A stretch of 64,000 bases of DNA from Annona cherimola (lineage: Eukaryota; Streptophyta; Magnoliopsida; Magnoliales; Annonaceae): positions 64,608,008-64,672,007 of the forward strand of contig CM059973.1 of NCBI GenBank assembly GCA_030490835.1, written 5' to 3'. The notes under the pieces were generated by a model. It searched no databases, had not been told where the DNA came from, and saw only the letters and a list, made by a program, of their open reading frames with translations. Of this stretch, positions 1 to 11,657 are shown piece after piece (within the stretch, counting starts at the first letter, position 1; each line of letters starts with the position of its first letter). The position numbers and the translations under genes were made by a program.

Positions 1-842
1 GAGGCTCATTCAACGCCAACTGGTGGCCATTTCGGGTACCACAAAACATTGAGTCGTCTCAAAACTTGTTTTGTGTGGCCTGGTATGCGGACATCAATCA
101 AGCAGTTCATTCGAGAATGCGAAATCTGCTAACGTTGCAAAACCGATAATTTTCGACCAGCTGGGTTGTTGCAACCATTGCAGTTACCAGAGAAAGTATG
201 GACTGAAATATCAATGGATTTCATTGACGGACTGCCACCATCCCAAGGCCACACTGTTATTATGGTTGTTGTAGATCGCTTGACGAAATATGCACACTTC
301 ATCCCACTCAAGCATCCATACACGGCTATTTCAGTAGCAAAAGCCTTTGTCCGAGAAATTGTTCGCTTGCATGGCATTCCGATTTCAATTGTAAGTGATC
401 GTGACCGTATATTTATTAGTACCTTCTGGAAAAATTTATTTCAATTACAGGGGAGCAAACTATGCATGAGTTCTAGCTACCATCCCCAAACCGACGGACA
501 AACTGAAGTCGTCAATCGAACCTTGGAGCAGTATCTGCGATGTTTTACGAGTGATCAGCCTCGGAAGTGGGTTGATTGGATTCCTTGGGCTGAATACAGT
601 TATAACACAACCACCCACACATCCACAGGAGTATCCCCTTTTGAGGCCGTGTACGGCACACCTCCCCTACCTTACTATCTTATGTTCCTGGTACAACCCG
701 AGTTCATGCTGTGGAAGAGTTTTTGCGCACAAGGGAGGAGATCTTACGTGAGTTACGCTGCAACTTGATCGCTGCTCGTGATCGCATGAAATCTCAGGCG
801 GACCAAAATCGTAGAGACCTTACTTACAGTGTGGCCTATTAA
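1..842 (+). pseudogene. Chromovirus integrase, disrupted
   Basis: Frame 1 reads through the HHCC zinc finger (His in GGHFGYHK, then CEIC and RC), but a TAA at 130-132 falls between the two cysteine pairs. The catalytic core follows: Asp in SMDFIDGLP, Asp in VSDRDRIF and Glu in DGQTEVVNRTLE, so all three DDE residues survive. It continues to AVYGTPPLPYY. Near 690-705 the frame shifts; the neighbouring frame then carries the expected helical sequence (VHAVEEFLRTREEILRELR, ending near RRDLTYS). The product would insert retrotransposon cDNA into the host genome. The stop and shift make it non-functional. Confidence 0.85.
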
Positions 843-850
843 AGAAATAC

Positions 851-1114
851 TTGGGTTCGGATGTTCCGGTTTACCCAACTCTACCACCTACAAATTCGGA
901 TTCAGTAATCCTTCCACAGCCTGAGGTCATATTGGATTCTCGTGTCATTCAAAAGGGTAATTATCGCCCCAAAAAGGAATTGCTTGTCAAGTGGAGGGGT
1001 GCACCACCAGAGGATGCAACATGGGAGAATCATCACCGTTTTGCCAAGATGTATCCTAATTTTCTCCGGACAAGGAGACTTCAAGAGGTGGGGAATGATA
1101 AGTACAGATCGTGA
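851..1114 (+). pseudogene. Chromodomain of the chromovirus integrase
   Basis: This stretch encodes a chromodomain core: VILDSRVIQKGNYRPKKEL, then LLVKWRGAPPEDATWE, with the usual W-E pair and a following helix (MYPNFLRTRRL). In chromoviruses this module follows the integrase and is thought to steer insertion to particular chromatin. About 80 residues normally found between the integrase core and the chromodomain are missing, so a deletion has brought the two together. The reading frame runs into the start of the LTR, as is common in this group. Confidence 0.8.
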
Positions 1115-1539
1115 TGGCATGGAAGAGGACATGCAAGGGAATGGGGATCATGGATATAATGGGTCAGACTGTTTCGTACCAAGTATAGGTCAATAAGTTA
1201 GTTGTTCTGTTTGAATTCAGAGCATTATTTTGTTAGTGCTTAGTGGCTTCCTTTTCTTTTGGCATTAATTTGTTAGTGGGTAGTTTCTTCCTGGTTATCC
1301 GGAAATCACTTTTCATTTGTAACTCTATAAAAAGGTCTTTGGAATTCAATAAAGGTATGATTATCCTGCAAACGGCTCTCTCTCTCTCTAATTTCCCCTT
1401 TTTCTGTCATTCTTTTCCTTCTACCAAAAAATTGATCGTATCAGCTGACACCTGCCTCTCTCACCCGCCGCGTAAGTGCCGACGTCTGCGTTCTGGGTGG
1501 TGAGGATGACTCTGCTACTATTTCTAGGATCGGGGAACA
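1096..1539 (+). repeat. Probable 3' LTR of the chromovirus
   Basis: A purine-rich stretch (GAGGTGGGGAA, ending at 1095) looks like the polypurine tract. The LTR would then start with TGATAAG at 1096 and end near GGGGAACA at 1539, about 444 bp. It contains a TATA box and, downstream, a CT-rich leader. The 5' LTR is outside the window, so the ends cannot be confirmed by pairing and the right edge is uncertain. Confidence 0.5.
1326..1333 (+). promoter_or_regulatory. TATA box of the chromovirus LTR
   Basis: TATAAAAA lies inside the inferred LTR, followed about 50 bp later by a CT-rich stretch typical of plant transcript leaders. It would drive the retrotransposon transcript if this were a 5' LTR. 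In this 3' copy it could read into the flank at 1.54-2 kb. Confidence 0.5.
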
Positions 1540-1666
1540 ATTTTGCCAAAAAGCAATTGCCCGTTTCCCCCAATGTCCGTTCCCTCTGATGACCGGCGAG
1601 TCTCTCCTTTAAAGATGCTTACGACTCCTCTCCCTGCTGTGAGATCAACCCGCTCCTTCGGCACTC

Positions 1667-2011
1667 CTATCCATTAGCAGTTTTCTGAATCATTGCTTCG
1701 ATTATTCTTCTCTGCTCGTCCACCGTCGGAAAAGGGCTCTTCTCCTCTGCTTCTCCACCATCAAGAAACGAAAATACCGTTTGCTGATACTGCGCTTCCC
1801 AAATCCTGAGTTGTCGTAGGTCGGAAGCTTCTTCGGGAAGCCATTGACCAGAAATCCAAACAATCCACACGCAAGTACAGAAAATTAACATTCTCATTTT
1901 GCCCCTACTTATCTCAGCCGCACGTTTAAAATTAACGGTAGATATGACATTTCCACGTTCGCCCAACGTGCAAACGTTTGCACAGAAACCGGACTCATTA
2001 TTCATCCACAA
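1667..2011 (-). pseudogene. Unidentified coding-like fragment with a possible signal peptide
   Basis: A minus-strand reading frame of 114 codons. Its second methionine starts a hydrophobic stretch (MRMLIFCTCVWIVWISG), as in a signal peptide or anchor, followed by a polar segment (EEASDLRQLRIWEAQYQQ) and a charged tail ending at TAG 1667-1669. Base composition over 1.67-1.93 kb is clearly richer in GC than the surroundings, which favours former coding sequence. I do not recognise the family. It could be the first exon of a gene cut by the neighbouring retrotransposon, or a fragment of the retrotransposon itself. Confidence 0.3.
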
Positions 2012-2225
2012 TTACAATCATATTTTTTTTTATTGGTAACCCACGAACATATTTAAATAAAAGGTTTTACATAAATTATAATTATTAAAAACTTTCATAT
2101 GAAACTTCCAAAAAATTAAATTTTCAAAATTAAAAGAGTGAAAATAATTAGCTTAATAAACTGCAGGTTTAAAATTTAGCATATCTAACTCTTCAATCTC
2201 TGAATTACAGATCCTTCCTATTAAT

Positions 2226-2600
2226 TAACCCTGCAGTATACAACTCCTTAAAAATAGAAATGGGCCAGTATCCCACTAGTTCGTCATAATATTTCAGCCA
2301 CAGATGCTTCGAATTTGGACCCTGTAAGTCTGTAACAACAATGATTTAGCATTACTAGTGATGAAAAAATATATGAAGTTATTTTCCGTATGTTGTAAAA
2401 GTCAACCATAATAATTAACTTGAGGTTGGAAAAAAATAACTACAATTTTTACTTCATTGATGCCTTTGATCTATCTTCCCTTGATAATTTGTGATTTTAT
2501 TTTAGGTATGTCAAGCATATTAGAGAAAATAATAAAATTTTCCACACAATTCCATCTATTTAAGTTCGATGCATCTTTTAGTGTTTTAATTTTGGACTAC
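2226..2600 (-). pseudogene. Relic of a third neprosin-family gene (start of last exon plus preceding intron)
   Basis: On the minus strand, 2226-2325 translates to PNSKHLWLKYYDELVGYWP followed by a SIFKEL match. This aligns with the start of exon 7 in the two intact neprosin genes ([19 protein letters not shown]). The sequence at 2326-2600 also matches their intron 6, including a GAGGTTG stretch and a CTATCTTC..TTGATA block. The rest of exon 7 and the other exons are absent. It is more diverged than copies A and B are from each other, so it marks an older copy of the locus. Confidence 0.8.
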
Positions 2601-2649
2601 ATATTAATTTCTTTTGATTTGCATGTCGACTTTTAATTAATATGCTGTA

Positions 2650-3080
2650 CAGACTTTATTTTAGGTGCCATAAATAATCCGCAATTATTCATATTAGGTA
2701 GGATTTGCCTTCTATATTACAGAAAGGTCACAAGATGGGTCTTGCCTTCTCGCTGGACACTTGACTAGCACACATATGCAAATTAATAATTCTATATCAA
2801 ATCAAGTTCTGTTCCATAGATATGTGATTTGAAAAAGTGGAAGCTCCAGAAACCGACGGCACTAAAGTATCCATGACAATATGACATCCCTATTTGTATA
2901 TTAATTAAATAATTTCATATCAATACAGCTTGTTGATCATCCTCCAATGTATGGATTTAATCAGATGGGACTAATTAGTTGGAGAAAGTCATCTCAATTC
3001 TCAAGCCATGTACAACAGAGGAATTGAAGATAATAGCAGACTTATCACATCTCTTACAATTTTGAGGTTTTGACAGCTCT
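2650..3080. other. Intergenic, nothing recognised
   Basis: AT-rich sequence between the neprosin relic and the LINE relic. I see no reading frame, inverted repeat or family match. Confidence 0.5.
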
Positions 3081-3087
3081 AAAGTAA

Positions 3088-5235
3088 ATGGCTCAATGGA
3101 AAGGTCCAGGTCCAAATGGATGGCCAGTTGGTTTTTTCAGCTGTCTTGGAACTTGGTTGGGGATGAAGAACATTTTGGAATTAAAGAACTCTGATGCTAG
3201 AATAGATTTATTGAGGGGAATTAATCACACTACAATTGCGCTGATTCCTAAGAAACAGAGGCCGTCAGATTACATGAATCTAGGCCTGTAAATTTATGCA
3301 ATGTACTTTACAAGATTTTAGCAAAAACACTAGCTAACAGGCTGAGATTATTCTTTCCAAAGATTATAATTGAAAAACAAAGTGCTTTTGTAATTGGGCG
3401 GCTAATTATAAATAATATGCTTGTTGCATATGAGGCATTGCACATATTTAGATTAAGAAAAAAGGGAGGTGCAAGGAGGTAGTGATTAAATTAAATATGT
3501 CAAAGGCATATGATAGAATGGAATGAGAATATTTATGCCAAGCAATGAGGAAGATGGGTTTTTGTCAAACATGGGTCGAGTGGATTTATAACCGTATATC
3601 TAGAGTGATGTACAAAGTTGCTATGAACGGCTTTAGATTCCAAAGTTTTGCACCGAGTAGAGGTATCAAGCAAGTGACCCACTATCCTTATATATTTATT
3701 TATTATGTGCAGAATTTTTGTCATCTCTTACAGAACATACACAAGCAAAAAAGTAGAAAAATAGCATCAAGATTAGTAAATACGGCCCCGAATTTAACAT
3801 TTTTTTACTAATGATGCGTTGCTATTCTTAAAAGTAAAAAGAAAAGAGGTAGAAAATCTAAATGAAGTCTTAAAGATCTATGGGAAATGAACACGTCAGA
3901 GAGTGAATATGGAGAAAAGAACATTTTTCTTCAGTAGTAATATAGTGCAAGCTAATAAAGAAACAGTATAGAGCTTTTTCGGAGCAAATGGAAGAAAGAT
4001 TTAGACATATCTGGGATTATCTACTTGGCTTAGAAAATAAAAAATCCAAGTGTTCTAAAGTATCAAAGAGAGGATATGAAAGAAAATACAAGAGTGGAAA
4101 GAAAAATTTCTATCGTGGGGCGGAAAAAAGGTTCTTATTAAGGTGAATGCCTAATCTATATCCAACTATGTCATGAGCCTTTTCTTGCTCAAGAAAGATA
4201 TGTGAAGATACAGATGCCATGATTAGGAAATTTTGGTGTGATAAATCACATAGTCAGAGGAAAATTTGTCAAGTAATGTGGAATAAGATATGTTCACCAA
4301 AAGTTGAAGGTGGTTGGGTTTTTGAAACTTCAAAAACTTCAACATTGCTTTATTAGCTAAACAAGCTTGGAGATTTGCAACACAATAAAAATCATTTTCC
4401 TACAAAGTTCTTAAGCAAAAATATTTCAAGGAAGGTGATTTTTGGGTTTGCAAAGCTCCATGCCATGCTTCCCATACATAGAAGAGTTTTATTGTAGCAA
4501 GGGATTTTCTTACAAAAGGATCTTGCTGGCATGAAGGGAATGAAGACAACGTTAGTTTTCTTCAAGACAAACGGACTGAGCCAAAAATAGAGAAGGCTGG
4601 ACCCCTCCCAAATAACATTGCAGAGGATGTCAAAGTGGATGTCTTTATAAAAAGAGGATAAGGGGAATGGAAAGAAAACTTGGTAAATGCTGTTAGGGAG
4701 GGGAGGGTTGGGATATTATTAAAAGATATCCTATATCACTAGTTGAAGTTAAGGACAATACTTTTTGAGGTACTATGCTTGATGGTAAATTTAGAATAAA
4801 GTCAGCCCATAGACTTCTCTATAATGATGGATAGTTGCAGCACACTAAGCCAATTGAGTAAAATGGATTACATAATAGATGTCTTTTTAACGTACAAAGA
4901 AAGGTGTGGAAACTTAAGTTTCCTCCCAAAATTTTGATTTTCGGTTGGAGGTCAATTATGGATGCACTCGGGATTATAGAAAATTTATGGCAAAGTGGCA
5001 CTCAATTGGATGTATAATGTAATTTTTGTAAACAGGGCAGGGAGACTACCTTTCATATCTTCTATAGCTGCCTCAAAATTAGAGAAGCTTTCGATAGCCA
5101 GCTCATTAGTTTAATCTTTGGTAGATTAATCACTAACCTATCTGACATATTTGCCCAAGTAATTCAACATCAATCTGTATATCTTTTTAAGTTGTTCCTA
5201 TTAACATGCTGGAGGCTTTGGCAGTGCAGGAATGT
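3088..5235 (+). pseudogene. L1-type LINE reverse transcriptase relic
   Basis: Across shifting frames the region gives the signature order of a plant L1 ORF2. It shows a GPGPNGWPVGFF-like block, TTIALIPKKQRPSDY, then NVLYKILAKTLANRLR with KQSAFVIGR, then KLNMSKAYDRMEW with a loop ending GIKQ. From 4900 there is a zinc-binding zf-RVT region (LKFPPKILIFGWRSIMD, CNFCKQGRETTFHIFYSC). The endonuclease and RNase H ends are missing, and stops and frameshifts are frequent. The catalytic YADD-type motif is not legible. This is an old, dead non-LTR retrotransposon. Confidence 0.85.
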
Positions 5236-5239
5236 AAAT

Positions 5240-5705
5240 CTCTTGTTTTAAATTTAAAAGAAAATTTATACTTTTACAAACATGTGAGTATAATAAATAT
5301 AGAATAAATATCTTTTATAAATTTTTGTGCGATAATAAATGTTTCAAACATTTAAAATTTGCTATTAATTATGTAGAGTACATACCTTTATTATCAATTT
5401 GGAAAGATATAGAAGCAAAATAAGGGTACTTTGTCATTTTTCAAGAAACTAAGTGCAAATTTGCAAATCTGGAAAACAAGGAATGTAAATGTTAAATGAA
5501 AGGTTCAAAATATATATTATTTAGTTCCATGCTTTATACATGTCGAACATTACCAAAGTGGTAGGGACGATTGCTTGAAATGCCAAGCATCAAATCTAGC
5601 CTAGCTCAAAATTTTAATTATTTTATTATTTTCATTTAACTAAGGGGATTGATAAATATTAAACTAAATATATAAATAAAAAACTGCAAAATATGTGGCA
5701 TAAAT
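5240..5705. other. Intergenic, nothing recognised
   Basis: AT-rich sequence after the LINE relic. No coding frame or clear repeat was found. Confidence 0.5.
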
Positions 5706-6047
5706 ATTAATAAGAAATGGCAGGGTGGCTTGGTAAGGTGAAAAGTTGAATTAGCATAAGTCAAAAGTTTGGTGAAAAATGTTCTAGATGGCATGCTATT
5801 ATGCAAGATAAATAAATAATAAATAAATAATAAACAATGCTATAAATCAGCACAACACACACGTAGTTGGGAAAGGAAACATTAATAAGAAATGGCAAGG
5901 TGGTTTGGTAAGGTGAAAAGTTGAATTAGCATAAGTCAAAAGTTTGGTGAAAAATTTTCTAGATGGCACGCTATTATGCAAGATAAATAAATAATAAACA
6001 ATGCTATAAATCAGCACAACACACACGTAGTTGGGAAAGGAGGCAGA
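5706..6047 (+). repeat. Direct tandem duplication, period 175 bp
   Basis: Two adjacent copies, 5706-5880 and 5881-about 6047, share almost every base. TAAGAAATGGCA starts at 5711 and again at 5886, and both units end in the block GTAGTTGGGAAAGGA. The first unit has one extra AAATAAATAAT block. Neither unit has coding potential. The close match suggests a recent event. Confidence 0.9.
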
Positions 6048-6049
6048 TA

Positions 6050-7420
6050 GTTGAGAATGGAGAGATAGAGAGAGAGAAGTAGGAGATGGGGCTTTGATTA
6101 AGTTGATCTTAACCATCAACATCATCATCAAGGTTAGTTATGATTTATTTTATATCTTCGTTTCTAAATTAAGCAAGGATCAAGGGTAGAGATAAATCTG
6201 GACCGTTGAATTTGGGAGAAAGTTTCAAATTTGAAGAAAGAAAGTTGGTGTTCATAAAAATCAGGTTTATTAATTCTGATGGAGGTCAATTTTGGTCTAT
6301 GAATTAGAGGTTTTGATATTTGAATATGGCAAGGATTAAGGCCTGTTATTTGGGGAAAATCTTGCTCAAAATTGTGATCAAAGTGGGCCCAAACAGATTA
6401 ATATATCATTGGACAACAACGGAATGATCTCAATTGTGGAATCCATGATTCCGTGTATGATCTGGATGATCCAAACCAATAGATGTGTGTAAAATTTAAT
6501 TTTATATAAATATGTGATGTTAGATCAAGTGTGAATACTTTGATGGATGATTAGATTTGAGCATTTGCAATTCCATCCCAAGAATGCGTTTATTAGTAGA
6601 AATAGTGATAAGTTAATCTAGACCGTTAAAGATTTGATTAAAATTTATTTTAATTATCTAACTGTTGGAGTAGGACAAAATAACTAACGGGATATGATAT
6701 ATGTGTTAAATATATGATTAGAGCTGTAATTAGTGGTTTAGACTAACAACTTTACTGTTTATAACTTAATTTAAACCACCCATGTAGTAAATTTAGAACC
6801 AAAAAGAAAAATATAAAAGAAATAGTAAATGATGATTTTTAGCATGGAACTTTTTGTCGTAACTCATGATATTATCATTAAGAAATGACAACATTTTTCA
6901 TCTTCCATCGTTTAGCATATTGTAAATTAAAAATCCTATAAAATTAGCTGAACAGGGCAAAACAGCTGTCAGAACTAGCTGCATAAATTGATTTTTAATA
7001 ATTTTTATACAATGAAATTAAGGGTGAAATTTTATATGATTTAGAATATATTCTGAATATCACTCAAAAAAATGTTTAGATGATATAAGCAGGGGTAAAA
7101 GTTAACACAATTTGAATCATCTCTAAACTTATACCCTGTCTAGCAAAATAAAAATACATAAATAAATATAAAAAATTAATATTTTGTGCTAAAATTATTT
7201 TTTGGTCAATTGAGGTAATTTTTATTTATGATAGAAATTTTAGACTTAAATTCCATGATTTGATTCTAAACAAAAATCAAGAGAATTCAACGTGTCTAAT
7301 TTTAGCAAATATGGATAGATTTAGGAATAATCAAAACGAAATTTGGAACTTAAATAATAATGATCCAAATTGATATGGTTAGTTAAAATATATAATCATC
7401 TACTTAATTCATGTGGATAG
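6050..7420. other. Intergenic, nothing recognised
   Basis: AT-rich sequence with a short GA-rich tract near 6055-6085. Short frames here lack any family signature. No RNA gene was seen. Confidence 0.5.
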
Positions 7421-7423
7421 TGT

Positions 7424-8160
7424 TGGGAATTTTGAAAATAAAGTAAAATAAATTCAATAAATTTTCTATTTATGTAAATATATAAATTGTAAACATGATG
7501 TGGACCATTTTTGGGTGCGGCGGATATATTATGCACCTGTCATTTTTTCAGATGGTTTATTTCCTTGTCTGACTTAGTTGTTGAGCATGCCTTGGATTCT
7601 AAGCCATGTTATTTTTGCTCACGTGAATGTGGAATAAGTCACATCTACGTTGTGCATTTCATTGCTTACCACACATTGCGTTTGAAATGGTGTACTGTGT
7701 GACTTGGTTTTGTAGGCTGATGTCGAACTCTTGTCTATATATGTAAATGTGCCTAGTGTGCTTGGTGTGTGAGTTCATAGCAATGAAAAGAATCCTTGGT
7801 CCAAAGTTCCTTGAAAAAGAGTTTTTCACTCCATTAGTTTAATTTCATTTGCTTATACTCTATTCAAATTTGTTTCCATCATCAAGTGTTCGGGATCTAG
7901 AAGAAAGGCTATTTTGCATTCTAGATTGGGTTCTCTTTTTGTATCATAGGGGCAAGTTGTTATAACTCTAAACAACTACGAGGGTGCAAATATTACCTTA
8001 AAGAGAGTGACATTCATAACATGCTTAAAGGAGAAACCTATTTATTCTTGTTTCATTTTTTCAACTTCCTTAATTTTGTCCTTTTCTATTTCCAAGTTCT
8101 TTTCTCACCAATCTTAAGGCAATTATCCCTTTTATTCCTTTCATTATCCTAAAATGGTCC
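7424..8160 (+). repeat. LTR-like sequence, possibly a solo or broken LTR
   Basis: It starts with TGTTGGGAATTTTG, a common LTR beginning. It has a TATA-like CTATATATG near 7735, followed by a transcribed-leader-like stretch and CT-rich sequence to about 8130. It abuts, without a recognisable end, the truncated Athila pol at about 8160. No second copy exists in the window, so the call rests on composition and layout only. Confidence 0.3.
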
Positions 8161-8167
8161 CTCATCG

Positions 8168-10123
8168 GTCAAAGGAATTCGGAGTTTTCTGGGACATGCC
8201 GGTTTCTATCGGCGTTTCATTAAAGATTTTTCTAAAATCGCTAAGCCACTGACTAACTTGCTAAATCAAGATGTAAAATTTAATTTTTCTAATGATTGTT
8301 TAAATTCATTTTGTAGGTTGAAAAAGGCTTTGACCACTACTCCAATCATACAACCACCTGACTGGAACTTACCATTTGAAATCATGTACGATGCAAGTAA
8401 CCATGCAGTTAGAGCTGTTTTGGGTCAATGGAAGGACAACAAACCAGTAGTGATTTATTATGCAAGCAAAACTTTAGATGATGCTCAAGTCAACTATGCA
8501 ACCACTGAAAAAGAATTACTGGCTGTTGTTTTTGCTATTGATAAATTTCGTTCTTATCTTGTAGGGTCAAAAGTGATTGTCTACACAGACCATGCAGCTA
8601 TTCGCTATTTAATTGCCAAGAAAGATGCTAAACCAAGATTGATTCGCTGGATTTTGCTATTACAAGAATTTGATCTTGAAATTCGAGACAAAAAGGGCAC
8701 AGAAAATGTGGTTGCTGATCATCTGTCGAGACTGCCATCAACTGGGAAAATGGATCTAAATAAAAATGATCAAATTAACGAGGAATTTCCTGATGAATCC
8801 CTTCTTGCACTGAAAGAAATATCAATGCCATGGTATGGAGACATTGTTAATTACTTAGTTTGTAAAGAAATTCCATCCAATTTCAGCTATCAACAGAAAA
8901 AGCGATTCATGGCGGATGTGAAATACTACATATGGGAGGACCCATACCTTTACAAGAGATGCGGCGACGGTCTGCTTCGCCGATGTGTACCAAACGAAGA
9001 AATCCAAAGCATCCTTTACCACTGTCATTCTTCACCATATGGTGGCCACATGGGTCCCACCAAAACAGCAGCAATAGTCTTACAATCAGGTTTCTTCTGG
9101 CCCACTTTGTTCAAAGATGCTCGAATTTTTATACTAACCTGTAACAGATGCCAAAGGACAGGAAATATTTCAAGGCGAAACGAGATGCCACTCACAAGCA
9201 TTCTTGAGGTTGAACCATTTGATGTCTGGGGCATGGATTTCATGGGACCTTTCCTATCATCCTTCAACAATCAGTACATCCTTCTGGCAGTTGATTACGT
9301 AACTAAATGGGTGGAGGCGATTGCTTCTCCAACAAATGATTCGCAGGTGGTCACCAAATTCTTAAAACGTAACATTTTTACCAGATTTGGTGTACCACAA
9401 GCAATCATAAGTGATGGAGGAAGCCACTTCTACAAAAAGCAAATGGAGCAACTGCTCAAAAAAATATGGGGTCACACACAAAATTTCCACCCCATACCAC
9501 CCACAAACAAGTGGTCGGCTGAAATCTCGAACCGCGAAATTAAACAAATACTTGAGAAGACAGTATCCCAATCACGGTGAAATTGGTCAAGGCAACTCGA
9601 TGATGCTCTTTGGGCATACCGCACGGCATTTAAAACTCCGATTGGAACAACACCTTTCAGACTAGTATATGAAAAATCATGCCACTTGCCAGTAGAGCTA
9701 GAGCACAAAGCATACTGGGCAATCAAATTTTTGAATTTTGATTTGAAATCTGCAGGAGAAAGGCGTCTACTACAACTTGATGAACTTGAAGAGATTCGGC
9801 TCGACGCTTATGAAAATTCAAAAATGTACAAGGAAAAGACAAAATTTTGGCATGACAAACACATCCGGCAGAAGGTAATCAAAGCTAATGATATGGTATT
9901 ACTTTTTAATTCTCGTTTTAAATTGTTTCCAGGAAAATTGAAATCGAGGTGGTCGGGACCATTCAAAGTGTTACAAGTGTTTCCTCATGGAGCTGTTGAG
10001 ATCTGGAGCAAAAAAACGGGAGCATTCAAGGTCAATGGGCAACGTCTCAAACCCTACTTCTCAGGGGATCATATTCCAGTAGGAGTCATCCACTCTTTCT
10101 GTGAAACAACGCCACTAAATTGA
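8168..10123 (+). pseudogene. Athila pol: end of RT, RNase H, integrase
   Basis: Open without a start codon from 8168 ([17 protein letters not shown], the RT connection). RNase H keeps its acidic residues in MYDAS, EKELLAV, YTDHAA and VVADHLSR. Integrase follows: zinc finger ([15 protein letters not shown]), Asp in GMDFMGPF, Asp in ISDGGSHF and Glu in [10 protein letters not shown]. Two compensating frameshifts at about 9460 (an A run) and 9515 throw a short segment into another frame. A TGA at 9578-9580 then interrupts an otherwise open frame, which resumes through [14 protein letters not shown] and the C-terminal domain to TGA 10121-10123. Few lesions suggest a fairly young insertion. Confidence 0.9.
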
Positions 10124-10130
10124 AGATCTG

Positions 10131-11657
10131 CAGTCAGGCTGACGACTTTAAACAAAGCGCTTTTCGGGAGACAACCTGAATTTTTCTTTCCATCAGGGAA
10201 GTTTTAGTTATTTCTTTTAGTTCCTTTTTAGAATTTTGATACTTTTTAATTTTAAGCTTTATTGGTTATTTTCAGGTTCTACGTAAAAAGAAGCACAGTG
10301 GGATGCTAATTCGGGTCAATTTGCTAAAATAAGGAAGTTAACATTGCAAATTTGAACAATTTACTCCCTTTGATTTGATAGCATGATTTTCATTGAGGAC
10401 AATATCAATTTCAAGTGTGGGGGTGAATGTGTAGTATTATAGTGAATGTGTAGTATTATGGTTATTCTAAAAAAATTATGGTTATTTCTTAAAAAAAATA
10501 TATGTAAAATATACCTCACTTTGAACCCTTGTATGTCTTAATAGCAAAACATACGTAGAATTTCAACATTTTTGAGAAAGAAAATTAATGCTTAATGAGA
10601 TGTTAAATTCAATTTTGAACATATGCTTGTTGAAAATACTTGAATTTTTGTCCTAACTCACTTGATGAAACTGATATACCTAGGAACCGATTCTGTTTTC
10701 GTTGTCAGAATAATCTTCCCTAATTTATTAAAATTTTTCTAATACACACAATTGTCATTTAAGAAGGTATACATGAAAAATTTTATTCTGGTTGAAGAAA
10801 ATTTCCAAAGCCAAAACTTCATTAAACCAATTTATGGACATGATTAAGGCAATTTTCTTTTACGATGAGCCTATCTTTAAAAGTATAATGGTCGTTTACT
10901 CCTTTTGAGCCTAAACTTAAATTTTTCCTAAACCACAATTCCCACTTCATTGAACCAACTTTGGAATTGAATTCTGAGCTGAAAAGTGAAATAGGGAATA
11001 ATATCTCCTGGTGGTGAAAATAATGACTTCCCAGATACCCTGAAATATGGTGAGGGAAATTATTGCCGGACTTGGTAAAAAAAAAGAAAAAACACCAAGG
11101 ATAAAAACAGGCTTAGAGAAAGAATAAAAACACCAAATTGGGGTAGCATTATTTCCTGTTGAAAAATGAGGCTCAAATATTACGGAGACGGTTCAAATTT
11201 CATTTCAAGTGCCACATCTGACCGTTGTCCTACTAAGTCCTTATGATCCTAAGAATTGGTTAATTGAGTTAGCTGAGAAAATTTAAATGCAAAAAATTTG
11301 ATGAGATGTATATGAAGTAATTTGACACTACTACCACTTGAATTATTGACTGTGTGTATTGAATAACTTATTAAATTAGGAAGATATCTGGTAATTAAGA
11401 GTTTATTGCGGGAGTTTTTAACTTTTAATGATTGAAAGCAAATTAGGTAATAGGGGTGTCAATATTAGTCAAGTGAGAAGGGATTGTTGATTAAGATTTT
11501 CAATAAGTATCATGTTTCAAACTCTTTAATACTCTCATTAATTTCGATGATGAGCCAAACATGCAATTATTGTTCAAAGTTTTGAAATTCTACAATCTAT
11601 TCTTAAATTCTTTTACATTTGCTTGAGGACAAGCAAAAGTTCAAGTGTGGGGGTATT
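10131..11657 (+). other. Athila 3' internal noncoding region with two polypurine-like tracts
   Basis: No env-like reading frame is present. Two near-identical motifs occur, CAAGTGTGGGGGTGAATG at about 10413 and CAAGTGTGGGGGTATTTG at about 11642, each preceded by a TTGAGGACAA-like stretch. The second touches the LTR and is the expected polypurine tract. The first is an internal look-alike. A short direct duplication of GTGAATGTGTAGTATTAT lies near 10422-10460. Confidence 0.6.

Larger units (their letters stand above)
1..1539 (+). mobile_element. Ty3/gypsy chromovirus, 3' part (integrase, chromodomain, 3' LTR)
   Basis: The window opens inside the pol gene of a chromovirus-type LTR retrotransposon. 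In order it shows the integrase zinc finger, the integrase core, a shortened C-terminal region, a chromodomain and a short LTR with a TATA box. Integrase before a C-terminal chromodomain is the plant chromovirus arrangement. The copy is dead: it has an in-frame stop, at least one frameshift and a deletion between the integrase core and the chromodomain. The 5' part lies outside the window. The lineage (Tekay, Reina or other) is not decided here. Confidence 0.85.

Noticed and set aside
5847..6131. 94-codon minus-strand frame
   Set aside because: It spans the 175-bp tandem duplication and a GA-rich tract; not conserved between the two units.
10131..11657. Env-like gene of Athila
   Set aside because: The region between integrase and LTR has no frame of useful length and no membrane-protein pattern.
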